31,419 nucleotides of DNA, from assembly GCA_034927285.1 (NCBI GenBank), contig JAYFQF010000012.1, forward strand, positions 1-31,419, in the 5' to 3' direction. Origin of the DNA: JAYFQF01 sp034927285. GTDB taxonomy: Bacteria; Bacillota; Peptococcia; DRI-13; UBA5745. Below the pieces are notes generated by a model. That model saw only the letters and a program-made list of their open reading frames with translations. It was not told the origin of the DNA and did not search any database. Numbering within the stretch: position 1 is the stretch's first letter; every line of letters begins with the position of its first letter. Both the position numbers and the translations under genes were made by a program. Below are positions 7,128-15,391 of this stretch, in pieces.

Positions 7128-8315
7128 TTAAAAAGAGAAACTCTGGGAAAGATTTCCCAGAGTTTCTGCGGCTATCGGGAGGATGCCGGACTCCTTTAGC
7201 ATATTTTCGATAAACACCCCGTAACCACGGGTAGGATCATTGACGAAAACATGGGTTACAGCGCCTATGATCCTGCCGTCTTGGATGATCGGGCTGCCGC
7301 TCATGCCCTGAATGATGCCGCCTGTTTTTGCCAGCAGCACCGGGTCGGTAACCTCGATAATCATGTTTTTGCCGTCGGTCCGCCCGGGCAAAAGCCGCTG
7401 GATTTCAATGTCGTAAGCTTTGATCTCCTGACCTTCCACTACAGTCAGAAGCTTTGCCGGGCCGGCCGAGATCTGGTGAGAGTAGGCCGCCGGCAGAGGA
7501 TAGGAATAAAGGGGCTGTTCAATGGGACCGGTCAATCTGCCATATATCCCGCAGGAACCATTTAAATCCACGCTGCCCAGGTCCGTTCCTTCCAGAAAGC
7601 TGCCGACCTTCTCTCCCGGTTCGCCGGCAGCACCCCGATGGATATCGGTAATATTGGATAATAGTAAACGTCCCTGAGCAATCGGGATAGCCTGGCTGGA
7701 CTTACCATTGGTCACCACATGGCCTAAAGCGCCGTAGATTCCGGAATTCTGGTCAAAAAATGTCAAGGTTCCCACCCCGCCCGCATTGTCCCGGACAAAA
7801 AGACCGATCCGGTAGCTTTCCGTTTCCGAACAATACTGAGGGGTCACTTTGACATGAAATTCCTGGCCTTCCCGTTCTACGGTAAAATCCAGATCTTTTC
7901 CTTCGCTGCTCTCCTGAGCAATCAGATTGCGCAGATGGTCGTCACTGTCCGCCTTCAATTCATTGACGGCCAGAATCAGATCTCCGGTTTTCATTCCGGC
8001 GCTTTTGGCCGGATAGCAAACCTGATCCGGTGAAACAATAACCGGAGAAAAGCCGACCACCATAATCCCTTGGGAGCGCAGCAGCACGCCGATGGAATGG
8101 CCGCCGGGCATCAGATAGACGCTTTCCTGGGTCTTTAATTCCACTTCTTTCATGGGAAAAAGACCAAAACCGTCAAATTCCACCCGCAGGCCGGATTCCG
8201 TATGTGTCATCCCGGGAGAAAGGAAAAACCCCGTCTCCCTTGCAGCATCCCCGGTAGATGCCAGGAGTAAAAAAAAGCTGAACAGCGTTAAAGCGATCTG
8301 TTTTCGTTTAGGCAA
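7128..8315 (-). CDS. spoIVB: SpoIVB peptidase (sigma-K checkpoint signalling protease)
   Basis: SpoIVB is a secreted serine peptidase of family S55, made in the forespore, that triggers SpoIVFB-dependent processing of pro-sigma-K. It has a hydrophobic N-terminal anchor (LTLFSFFLLLA), then a PDZ domain centred on AGMKTGDLILAVNELKA. The S55 domain follows, with the conserved GALGHVV histidine region and the nucleophile motif GMSGSP near the C-terminus. I use TTG (8315), which follows GGGAGG at 5 bp, giving 395 residues. A GTG at 8336 is possible. It is upstream of spo0A, as in Bacillus and Clostridia. Its last codons form an intrinsic terminator. Confidence 0.94.
   Translation of the reverse strand: MPKRKQIALTLFSFFLLLASTGDAARETGFFLSPGMTHTESGLRVEFDGFGLFPMKEVELKTQESVYLMPGGHSIGVLLRSQGIMVVGFSPVIVSPDQVCYPAKSAGMKTGDLILAVNELKADSDDHLRNLIAQESSEGKDLDFTVEREGQEFHVKVTPQYCSETESYRIGLFVRDNAGGVGTLTFFDQNSGIYGALGHVVTNGKSSQAIPIAQGRLLLSNITDIHRGAAGEPGEKVGSFLEGTDLGSVDLNGSCGIYGRLTGPIEQPLYSYPLPAAYSHQISAGPAKLLTVVEGQEIKAYDIEIQRLLPGRTDGKNMIIEVTDPVLLAKTGGIIQGMSGSPIIQDGRIIGAVTHVFVNDPTRGYGVFIENMLKESGILPIAAETLGNLSQSFSF
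7131..7166 (-). terminator. Intrinsic terminator encoded inside the spoIVB 3' end
   Basis: A perfect 14-bp inverted repeat (arms 7153-7166 and 7137-7150, GAAACTCTGGGAAA and its complement) is followed on the minus strand by TCTTTTTAA. The stem encodes most of the last spoIVB codons. The T-run runs straight into the TAA stop (7128-7130). Confidence 0.85.
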
Positions 8316-8318
8316 AAT

Positions 8319-8391
8319 AACCTCCCGGCCCGGCACCCGCCCTGAACTTCAGGGGTGCTTACACCGTTTAAGCTAACCAGCCGGGGAGGTT
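8319..8391 (-). promoter_or_regulatory. Structured spoIVB leader that can mask its ribosome-binding site
   Basis: The Shine-Dalgarno region GGGAGGTT (8319-8326 read in reverse) is perfectly complementary over 8 bp to AACCTCCC (8384-8391) upstream. Between them lies a second nested stem: GCACCC/GGGTGC (8353-8358 with 8333-8338), with an inner palindrome CCTGAA-TTCAGG at 8341-8353. Together they could fold into a branched leader hiding the start site. Folding is inferred, not measured. Confidence 0.4.
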
Positions 8392-8410
8392 TCTATAATG
8401 TGACTTTTTT

Positions 8411-10087
8411 CTAGTTTTGGCGATCCAGAAGTCTTGCCGCGTGCCGCATCAAATCCTCGGAGCCGGCGCTGCCGCCAAGCATCCGGGCCAGTTCGGCAAT
8501 CCGCTCGGGCCGCTGGAGATCCTGAACCGTGGTTTTGGTCCTGCCTCCCTCTTCCTGCTTTTCCAGATAAAGATGCTGCTTCGCTCTGGCGGCAATGGCG
8601 GCGGAGTGAGTGATGCAGATCACCTGCTGACTTTCGCTGATGGCTTCCAGCTTATCGGCTACCGCATAGGCGGTCACGCCGCCCATGCCGGAATCAATTT
8701 CGTCAAAAACCAGCGCCTGACTGGAGTCCATAGCGGCCAGAACCCGCTTCATGGCCAGGGTAATCCTGGACAGCTCTCCGCCGGAGGCGATTTTGGCCAA
8801 AGGTAAAAAGGGTTCGCCGGCATTGGTGGAGATCAGAAATTCCACGGCGTCCATGCCGCCGGCCCAAGGAACGGTTTCCTGGAGATCCACTATAAATTGG
8901 GCCGCCGGCATGGCCAGATCCCGGATTTCCCGGTTGATCCGTTCTTCCAGTTCCCGCTTTACCGCCAAACGTTTTTCGTGGAGCTCCCGGGCCGCGGTAT
9001 AATATTGCTTTTCAGATTTTTGAATCTCCTTTTTCCATTCTTCTTCCAAAATTTCATAATTTTCCATTTCTGAAAGTTCCTGGCCCAGCTGCCGGCGCTT
9101 TTCCAGCACCGCTGCCGTACCGTCACCATATTTTTGACAAAGCATCCGGATTTTATACTGACGGTTTTCCGCCTGCTCCAGCCGGCCGGGCTGCATATCC
9201 AGATTGTCTTTATAATGAGCTATCTCCCGGGCGGCTTCATCCAGCAGATAAGAGGCCGGCTCCAGCCGGTCATAAAGTCCCCCGAGTTCAGGGTCGTAGC
9301 GGGAAAGATCCCTGAGCTGATTCAGGGCTTTTGCCAAAAGATCATAAGCCGAAACGCCGTCGCCGGAGTTAAATAAAAGCATATAGCCTTTGTCCAGATT
9401 TTTTACGATCCGTTCGCGGTGGGACAGCTTCTGGATTTCCGCCGCCAGTTCTTCTTCCTCGCCCGGCCTTAGCTGAGCCTGATCAATTTCATTGATCTGA
9501 AACAGCAAAAAATCTTTTTTTGCCAGAATTTCCGCCTGGCGGCTCTTGGCGTCGGCCAGCTTTTTCATCAGCTCCTGCCAGCGGAGGAAACAGCCGCCGG
9601 TTTCTTCTTTTTTTGCCGCCAAATCTGCTCCGCCGAAAGCGTCCGCAATAGATAACTGCCGGTGAGTCTGCATCAGCTGCTGATAATCATGCTGGCCCTG
9701 AATGTCGATCAGCCCTGCGGCCAGGGATTTATAGCGGCTTAAGGTTACCGCTTTGCCGTTGATCCGGCAGGAGTTTTTCCCCGACAGGCCGATCTCCCGG
9801 CTTAAGATCAGGCTGTCGTCCCCCGCTTCGGCAAGACCCTCCTCCAAAAGCTGCTCCATGGCCTCGCCGCCGGGCTCCAGGGAAAATTCGCCCTCCACAT
9901 AAGCTTTTTCCGAGCCGTGGCGGATCATCTCGCTCATGGCCCTGCCTCCCAACAGCAGGGTCACGGCGTCGATGACGATGGATTTGCCGGCGCCGGTCTC
10001 GCCGGTAAGAACGGTAAAGGGCGCGGTGAACTCTACGGCCATCTCTTCAATAATGGCAAACTGTTTGATAAACAATCGTTCCAGCAA
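8411..10087 (-). CDS. recN: DNA repair protein RecN
   Basis: RecN is an SMC-like ATPase recruited early to double-strand breaks. The N-terminal Walker A GETGAGKS (about 29-36) and the C-terminal ABC signature region (IASGGELSRITLAMKRVLA) with Walker B (ALVFDEIDSGMGG) flank a long Glu/Lys/Leu-rich coiled coil. The length of 558 is typical. The start is TTG at 10087, giving MLERLFIKQFAI, with GGTGGAG just upstream. It lies between argR and spoIVB, the order seen in many Firmicutes. Confidence 0.97.
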   Translation of the reverse strand: MLERLFIKQFAIIEEMAVEFTAPFTVLTGETGAGKSIVIDAVTLLLGGRAMSEMIRHGSEKAYVEGEFSLEPGGEAMEQLLEEGLAEAGDDSLILSREIGLSGKNSCRINGKAVTLSRYKSLAAGLIDIQGQHDYQQLMQTHRQLSIADAFGGADLAAKKEETGGCFLRWQELMKKLADAKSRQAEILAKKDFLLFQINEIDQAQLRPGEEEELAAEIQKLSHRERIVKNLDKGYMLLFNSGDGVSAYDLLAKALNQLRDLSRYDPELGGLYDRLEPASYLLDEAAREIAHYKDNLDMQPGRLEQAENRQYKIRMLCQKYGDGTAAVLEKRRQLGQELSEMENYEILEEEWKKEIQKSEKQYYTAARELHEKRLAVKRELEERINREIRDLAMPAAQFIVDLQETVPWAGGMDAVEFLISTNAGEPFLPLAKIASGGELSRITLAMKRVLAAMDSSQALVFDEIDSGMGGVTAYAVADKLEAISESQQVICITHSAAIAARAKQHLYLEKQEEGGRTKTTVQDLQRPERIAELARMLGGSAGSEDLMRHAARLLDRQN

Positions 10088-10126
10088 ATTTCTCCACCTC
10101 TTTTCCGAAGGCTTTAACGCCGGCGG

Positions 10127-10582
10127 TTAAATCCCCGAAAGACTTTTCAGACGCATGGTCAGAGGTTCGATCATGGATTTGGTCTTGGCCACGACGATAA
10201 TGGTATCGTCCCCGGCTACCGCTCCCAGGATTTCTTCCCAGCCCGAGGAGTCCAAAAGGGAGCAGACGCTGTTGGCATTGCCCGGCAGAGTATGAATGAC
10301 GACAATGTTTTCACTGCCGGCGATATTCAAAACCGCGTCGCTGAAGATCCGGCGCAGCCTGCTTTCGTCCTGCAAGGGCACCTGGCCTTTGGGCAGGCTG
10401 TAGGCGTAAGTATTGTCGCCCCTGGCCAGCTTCACCAGCCGCAATTCTTTGATGTCTCTGGAAACCGTAGCCTGGGTGACGTTAAACCCTTCCTTCATCA
10501 GGGCTTCGGCCAATTCCCCTTGAGTACTGATGGCTTCCCGGTTAATCAGCTCCACGATCTTTTTTTGACGTCTCCCTTTCAT
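10127..10582 (-). CDS. argR: Arginine repressor ArgR/AhrC
   Basis: This hexameric transcription factor represses arginine biosynthesis and activates catabolism when arginine is bound. An N-terminal winged helix (with TQATVSRDIKELRLVK at about residues 37-52) is followed by the C-terminal oligomerisation and arginine-binding domain containing GDDTIIVVAK. The length of 151 residues fits. The ATG at 10582 has GGAGGT 6 bp upstream. A GTG two codons earlier lies inside that site. It precedes recN by 39 bp, a conserved pairing. Confidence 0.95.
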   Translation of the reverse strand: MKGRRQKKIVELINREAISTQGELAEALMKEGFNVTQATVSRDIKELRLVKLARGDNTYAYSLPKGQVPLQDESRLRRIFSDAVLNIAGSENIVVIHTLPGNANSVCSLLDSSGWEEILGAVAGDDTIIVVAKTKSMIEPLTMRLKSLSGI

Positions 10583-10600
10583 TACCACACCTCCGTTAAA

Positions 10601-10623
10601 TTATCGCTGTAATTTATCGCTGT
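10601..10623. repeat. Tandem direct repeat upstream of argR
   Basis: TTATCGCTGT occurs twice (10601-10610 and 10614-10623) between the nadK stop and the argR ribosome-binding site. It does not resemble the ARG box, so autoregulation is not supported. A small duplication is the simplest reading. Confidence 0.5.
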
Positions 10624-10625
10624 GA

Positions 10626-11489
10626 TTACCGTTCCTGGTTGTCGTCTCCCAGTTTTTTTCTCAGTATGGGGAAGAAGTCCAAAGGCCTCAGCCGGACAAA
10701 GCTGGCTTTGCACGGGGCTTTCGTAACGAAAATTTTATCCTTTTTCCGCAGACTGCAGCTGATCTGTCCGTCTACGGTCAGCAGTACCTGGCTGGTGGCG
10801 TTTTCCACTTCCACCGTGCACTGAAAATCCGCGGGAATCACGGTGGGCCGGCCGGTCAGCGTATGGGGGCAGATCAAAGTCTGCAGGATCACTTCCACTC
10901 CCGGATATACCACAGGGCCGCCGGCGGACAGGGAATAGCCGGTGGACCCGGTGGGCGAGGCCAGGATGATCCCGTCCCCTTTATAATTCCCCATAAAGTC
11001 TTCCTGGACCCAGACATTAAAACTCAAAAGCCTGGACAGAGCGCCCTTATGGATCACCATATCGTTTAATCCTACGAATTCCCGGATGATCTCTCCTTCT
11101 CTTTCGATTCTTCCCCGCAGCATCATCCGGTGATCCAGCTGATAATTTCCCGCAAATACCGTTTCTATATCTTCATAGATCCGGCTTCGGTCCACTTCCG
11201 TGAGAAATCCCAGGTTTCCCATATTTACGCTTAAGATCGGCAGATTTAATCCGTAGACGGCCCGGGCCGCGGAAAGCAGAGTGCCGTCTCCCCCCAGGGC
11301 GATCACCATATCCGGCGGATCGCCGGCCAGATCCGCCAAAGGCAGGGGCACCGCCGGTTTGGCGCCTTCCGTTTCCTTAACCAGGGAAACCTTTACGTCA
11401 AAGTTCAGCAGCCAGCCCGCCAGTTTCTGCGCCATGGTCAGAGATTCTTTCAGCCGGTAGTTGGTAAAGAGGCCGATTTTATGAATCAT
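10626..11489 (-). CDS. nadK: NAD kinase
   Basis: NadK phosphorylates NAD to NADP, which feeds the NADPH-linked enzymes encoded nearby (NfnAB, isoprenoid synthesis). GGDGT at residues 66-70 is the nucleotide-binding motif. GLNDMV (the usual NE/ND motif) and TGSTGYSLSAGGP follow in the expected order. The length of 287 is normal. The ATG at 11489 follows GGGAGGGAACC and overlaps the tlyA end by 11 bp, suggesting coupling. Confidence 0.96.
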   Translation of the reverse strand: MIHKIGLFTNYRLKESLTMAQKLAGWLLNFDVKVSLVKETEGAKPAVPLPLADLAGDPPDMVIALGGDGTLLSAARAVYGLNLPILSVNMGNLGFLTEVDRSRIYEDIETVFAGNYQLDHRMMLRGRIEREGEIIREFVGLNDMVIHKGALSRLLSFNVWVQEDFMGNYKGDGIILASPTGSTGYSLSAGGPVVYPGVEVILQTLICPHTLTGRPTVIPADFQCTVEVENATSQVLLTVDGQISCSLRKKDKIFVTKAPCKASFVRLRPLDFFPILRKKLGDDNQER

Positions 11490-12315
11490 GGTTCCCTCCC
11501 TTCAGCGTCTGAAAGGCCTGTCCGATTACCGTGTCCACATCGGAGACTATGCCGGGCAGACGCTGTTCCTCTTGTCTGCCGAACCAAAGCAGATATTCGA
11601 TATTGCCTTCGGGGCCCCTTACCGGGGAAAAGGTCAGACCGTAAGGCTGCAAGCCGGTCCTGTCCAATTCGCTCAGCACCCGGAGAATCACCTCCCGGTG
11701 CACTCCCGGGTCTTTTACCACCCCTTTTTTTCCTACCTTTTCCCGGCCGGCCTCAAACTGGGGCTTGATCAGCGCCACTCCCTGGCCGGCAGCGGAAAAT
11801 AAGCCCGGCAGCACCGGCAGGATCTTATCCAGGGAGATAAAGGATACGTCGATGGTGACAAAGTCCACCGGCCCGTCGATATCCTGACGGGTCAGATAGC
11901 GGGCATTGGTCTTTTCCATCACTTTTACCTGCGGGTGGGAACGGAGCTTCCAGTCCAGCTGGCCATAGCCTACGTCCACGGCGATTACCTCCCGGGCGCC
12001 GTTTTGCAGGGCGCAGTCGGTAAAGCCTCCGGTAGAGGCCCCGATATCCAGGACCCGCCGTTCCTGCAACTCTATGGGAAACATTCTCAGCGCTTTTTCC
12101 AGCTTCAGGCCGCCCCGGCTGACGTAGGGAAGCGCCTGGCCCTTTACCTCCAGCTTTTTTTCCCGGGGCACCGGCTGGCCCGCTTTTTCAATGCGCCGGG
12201 TGTCCAGATACACCTGGCCGGCCATGATCAGGGCCCGGGCCCTTTCCCGGCTGGGAGCAAGGCCCTGCTCCACCAAAAGCAGGTCGGCTCTCTCCTTATT
12301 TTCCTTCGCCGTCAT
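11479..12315 (-). CDS. tlyA: TlyA-family rRNA 2'-O-methyltransferase / S4 RNA-binding protein
   Basis: The protein has an S4 RNA-binding domain (about 8-65) followed by an FtsJ/RrmJ-like methyltransferase domain with the SAM motif LDIGASTGGF (89-98), VDVGYGQ and the LIKPQFE lysine. TlyA proteins methylate ribose on rRNA cytidines. The Bacillus orthologue is YqxC. The length of 278 is typical. The start ATG at 12315 lies within the dxs 3' end (20-bp overlap) and has GGAAGGA upstream. The dxs-tlyA-nadK-argR-recN order is widely conserved in Firmicutes. The specific rRNA target is inferred from the family. Confidence 0.93.
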   Translation of the reverse strand: MTAKENKERADLLLVEQGLAPSRERARALIMAGQVYLDTRRIEKAGQPVPREKKLEVKGQALPYVSRGGLKLEKALRMFPIELQERRVLDIGASTGGFTDCALQNGAREVIAVDVGYGQLDWKLRSHPQVKVMEKTNARYLTRQDIDGPVDFVTIDVSFISLDKILPVLPGLFSAAGQGVALIKPQFEAGREKVGKKGVVKDPGVHREVILRVLSELDRTGLQPYGLTFSPVRGPEGNIEYLLWFGRQEEQRLPGIVSDVDTVIGQAFQTLKGGNHDS

Positions 12316-14260
12316 CGCTTATCCTTCCGTTCCTTTTTCCCGATCCTTTTTCAGGGAAGCCGGGTGTGGTCTGCCGCAAAAGACTTTGGCAGGCCCGGCG
12401 GATGCCCTGGGCGTCCAGGCCCAATTCCTGCAAAAGCTGCTGCTGGCTGCCCTGCTCCACAAAAGTGTCGGGCAGACTCAGGCAGGCAAGCCGGGGGACA
12501 GGGGGTTTTTGTTCCGCCAAAAGCGCCGCTACCCGGCTGCCAAAGCCGCCGGCCGCCACATTTTCCTCCACCGTCAATATGGTCCGGCAGCTTTTTGCCA
12601 GCTCCAGGATCCCTTTGGCGTCCAGAGGTTTAATGAAACAGGGATCCCAAACTCCGGCGGACCAGCCTTCCTTTTCCAGATAAGCGGCGGCGGTCAGCGC
12701 CTGATAGACAAGAGGGCCCGCCGCCAGGATCATCACATCCTGTCCCGGCCGCAAAAGCTGTCCTTTTCCCCAGCATAGGTTTTCCTTCACCAGATAATTC
12801 AGCCGTCCCACGCCCCGGCCCCGGGGATAACGCAGCGCCACCGGGCCCTCTTCATAAAGGACGGCGGCCTCCAGCATTTCCTTCAGCATCCGCTCATCCC
12901 GGGGGACCATTACCGTCATATTGGGGATCTGGCTCAGGTAGGAGAGGTCAAAGGCTCCGTGGTGGGTAGGTCCGTCTTCCCCGACGATGCCGCTGCGGTC
13001 CAGGGCAAAAACCAGGGGCGCTTTTTGAATGGCGGCGTCCTGGATCAATTGGTCAAAAGCCCTTTGCATAAAGCTGGAATAGACGGCTACCACCGGCCGG
13101 AGGCCTTCCAGCGCCAGAGCCGTCCCTACGGTAACGGCGGTCTGCTCGGCGATACCCACGTCGATAAAACGCTTGGGATAGACCTGGCGGAACTCCTCCA
13201 GTCCCGTGCCGTCGGGCATGGCGGCGGTAATCGCGATAATTCTTTCGTCTTTTTCCGCCAGCTCCAGCAGCTTCTGGGAAAAAGCCTGGGTATAGGTGGG
13301 AACTCTGCTGGCGGAAGGATTGGTTTTCCCCGTGCTCAGATCAAAAGGGGCTATGCCGTGGAACATGGCGGCGTCGTCCTCCGCGGGGGTATAGCCCCGG
13401 CCTTTTTCCGTCAGTACGTGCAAAAGCACCGGACCCCGGATTTCCTTTACCTGTTTTAAAATCTCGATGAGATTTTCCAGGTTATGACCGTCCACCGGGC
13501 CGTAATAATTAAACCCCAATTCCCGGAACACCAGCCCGTTCACCATAAAATACTTCAGGCTTTCCTTTATGGCCTCAATGCCGTTGATCATGGGCCTGCC
13601 TACTACCGGCACCCTGGCCAGGAAGCTGCGCACGTTAAATTTGCTCATCTGATAGGCTCTGGAGGTCCTGATCCGGTTTAAATAATTGGACATGCCGCCG
13701 ATATTGGGAGCGATACTCATCCGGTTGTCGTTAAGGATCACTAAGATATCGGAACTGGCGCCTCCCGCCAGATTCAAGGCCTCATAGGCTTCGCCGCCGG
13801 TCATGGAACCGTCGCCGATAACGGCGATAACCTTATGCTTTTCCCCTTTTAAATCCCGGGCCTTGGCAAAACCCACGGCGGCGGCGATGGAGGTGCTGCT
13901 GTGGCCGGTATCATAAGGATCACAGGCGCTTTCCACGCGCTTGGGGAAGCCGGAGAGACCCCGGAACTGCCGGAGGCTGTCAAACTCATCCCGGCGGCCG
14001 GTCAGGATCTTATGCGTATAGGATTGGTGGCCCACATCCCAGATCAACCGATCCACAGAAGTATCGAAAACATATTCCAGAGCCACGGAAAGCTCCACTA
14101 CCCCCAGGTTTGAAGCCAGGTGCCCTCCGTTTTGGCTGACTACCTTCAGGATATACTGCCGGATCTCCCGGGTCAGCGCCTGCATCTGGGAAATATTCAG
14201 TTTGATCAAATCCCGGTGGCCTTCGATCCGTCCCAGATAATTTGTGGTCATGGTCTCCAT
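12296..14260 (-). CDS. dxs: 1-deoxy-D-xylulose-5-phosphate synthase
   Basis: Dxs is the thiamine-diphosphate enzyme that condenses pyruvate and glyceraldehyde-3-phosphate at the start of the MEP isoprenoid pathway. The ThDP motif starts at GDGSMTGGEAYEAL and ends in NDNRMS. HLASNLGVVEL near the N-terminus, the pyrimidine-domain DRSGIVGEDGPTHHG and the C-terminal VEENVAAGGFGS are all present. The length of 654 is slightly long because of a basic, Gly-rich tail that overlaps tlyA. ATG starts at 14260 and 14251 are both possible, and the second has the better-spaced purine stretch. It follows ispA by 10 bp. Confidence 0.97.
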   Translation of the reverse strand: METMTTNYLGRIEGHRDLIKLNISQMQALTREIRQYILKVVSQNGGHLASNLGVVELSVALEYVFDTSVDRLIWDVGHQSYTHKILTGRRDEFDSLRQFRGLSGFPKRVESACDPYDTGHSSTSIAAAVGFAKARDLKGEKHKVIAVIGDGSMTGGEAYEALNLAGGASSDILVILNDNRMSIAPNIGGMSNYLNRIRTSRAYQMSKFNVRSFLARVPVVGRPMINGIEAIKESLKYFMVNGLVFRELGFNYYGPVDGHNLENLIEILKQVKEIRGPVLLHVLTEKGRGYTPAEDDAAMFHGIAPFDLSTGKTNPSASRVPTYTQAFSQKLLELAEKDERIIAITAAMPDGTGLEEFRQVYPKRFIDVGIAEQTAVTVGTALALEGLRPVVAVYSSFMQRAFDQLIQDAAIQKAPLVFALDRSGIVGEDGPTHHGAFDLSYLSQIPNMTVMVPRDERMLKEMLEAAVLYEEGPVALRYPRGRGVGRLNYLVKENLCWGKGQLLRPGQDVMILAAGPLVYQALTAAAYLEKEGWSAGVWDPCFIKPLDAKGILELAKSCRTILTVEENVAAGGFGSRVAALLAEQKPPVPRLACLSLPDTFVEQGSQQQLLQELGLDAQGIRRACQSLLRQTTPGFPEKGSGKRNGRISDDGEGK

Positions 14261-14270
14261 CCCTTTTCCA

Positions 14271-15134
14271 TCATTCGGTACGCCGGACCAGATATTCCGT
14301 AAGGGCCTCCAGAGGCCTGATATCTCCCGTCAGTTTTTCCAGGGCGGCAAAAGCCTTATCCGCTGTCTCCCCGGCCATTTCCAGTGCCCGCAGCCTGCCG
14401 TAAGCCCCGGCGTAGCCGTCGCCGTCCAAAAGATCGTCGGTGATCTGGAAGGTCAGGCCAAAACAGCGGCCAAATTCCTCCAGGGCAGCCAGCTCTCCTT
14501 CGCTTGCGCCGGCAAGAATACCGCCGGCTTTCAGCGAACAAATGAACAGGCAGGCAGTCTTCAGCATCTCCATTTTTTCCAGTTGGTCCCTGGAAGGCTG
14601 AAGCCCGCCGCCTTTGGTCATTTGAATATCCATGGCCTGACCTCCCACCATTCCCCGGGGGCCTGCCATTTCCGCATAAAGGCCGATGATTTTCAGGGCT
14701 TCTTTCGGCCGGGCGGCGCCTAAATCCCCCGCCAAAAGACTGAAGGCCTGGGTTAAAAGCCCGTCGCCGGTCAAAACGGCCATGGCCTCGCCGTAAACCT
14801 TATGGTTGGTGGGCCGGCCCCGGCGCAGGTCGTCATCGTCCATACAAGGCAAATCATCGTGGATCAAAGAATAGGTATGGATAAACTCCAGCGCGCAGGC
14901 GGCAGTCAGCAGTTCTTCCTCATCCGTTTCTTTTCCTACCGCCGCCGCAGCCGCCAGGCAGAGAACGGGCCGGATCCGTTTTCCCTGGGAGAAAAGGCTG
15001 TACGCCATGGCCTGAGCCAATATCTCCGGACAATTTCCCTGGGGGTTTGCTGCCAAAAACTCCTCCCAGCGCCTGGCCAGAGCTTTTTCCGTTTTCCTTT
15101 TTCCCTCGGCCAGGTAAGCTTCCAGATCAAACAT
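14271..15134 (-). CDS. ispA: Polyprenyl (farnesyl) diphosphate synthase IspA
   Basis: IspA is a chain-elongating prenyltransferase making farnesyl or geranyl diphosphate. The first aspartate-rich motif is DDLPCMD (93-99), with RRGRPTNH after it. GQAMDI and the second motif DDLLD (233-237) are present. The loop that normally follows the second motif, with its conserved Gly-Lys and Lys-x-Thr-Tyr residues, is missing: DGDG runs straight into YAGAYG. The reading frame is intact. ATG at 15134 overlaps the xseB end by 8 bp. The xseA-xseB-ispA-dxs order supports the identity. Activity or product length may differ from standard IspA. Confidence 0.93.
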   Translation of the reverse strand: MFDLEAYLAEGKRKTEKALARRWEEFLAANPQGNCPEILAQAMAYSLFSQGKRIRPVLCLAAAAAVGKETDEEELLTAACALEFIHTYSLIHDDLPCMDDDDLRRGRPTNHKVYGEAMAVLTGDGLLTQAFSLLAGDLGAARPKEALKIIGLYAEMAGPRGMVGGQAMDIQMTKGGGLQPSRDQLEKMEMLKTACLFICSLKAGGILAGASEGELAALEEFGRCFGLTFQITDDLLDGDGYAGAYGRLRALEMAGETADKAFAALEKLTGDIRPLEALTEYLVRRTE

Positions 15135-15387
15135 CGGCTTTTGTGACCTCCCCGTCGGCAGTCAGGATTTTCATCTGCTCCGCTGCCCGGTCAAGGCTCT
15201 TCTGGCACTGGCGGATCAAACCCACGCCCTCCTGATACCGGGCCAAAGACTCCTCAAGGCCCAGTTCCCCCCGCTCCAGCTGCCGTACCAAGGTCTCCAG
15301 CCGGGCCAGGTTTTCTTCAAAGCTGCCGCTTTTCTCCAAAGGGGCCTCCCCGGCCGCCGTCAGGTTTATTCTTTCCATTTCGCTCAT
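15127..15387 (-). CDS. xseB: Exodeoxyribonuclease VII small subunit
   Basis: XseB is the small helical subunit of the single-strand-specific exonuclease VII. The predicted length is 86 residues. The family core FEENLARLETLVRQLERGEL followed by LEESLARYQEGV is clear, forming the two-helix hairpin that binds XseA. It lies 4 bp after the xseA stop and overlaps ispA by 8 bp. The N-terminal 15 residues are variable, so a start a few codons later is possible. Confidence 0.94.
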   Translation of the reverse strand: MSEMERINLTAAGEAPLEKSGSFEENLARLETLVRQLERGELGLEESLARYQEGVGLIRQCQKSLDRAAEQMKILTADGEVTKADV

Positions 15388-15391
15388 GGGA

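Noticed and set aside
8394..8425. CATTATA upstream of spoIVB as a sigma-F/sigma-G -10 element
   Set aside because: No acceptable -35 (GNATR type) occurs at the needed distance, although such a promoter would make sense for spoIVB.
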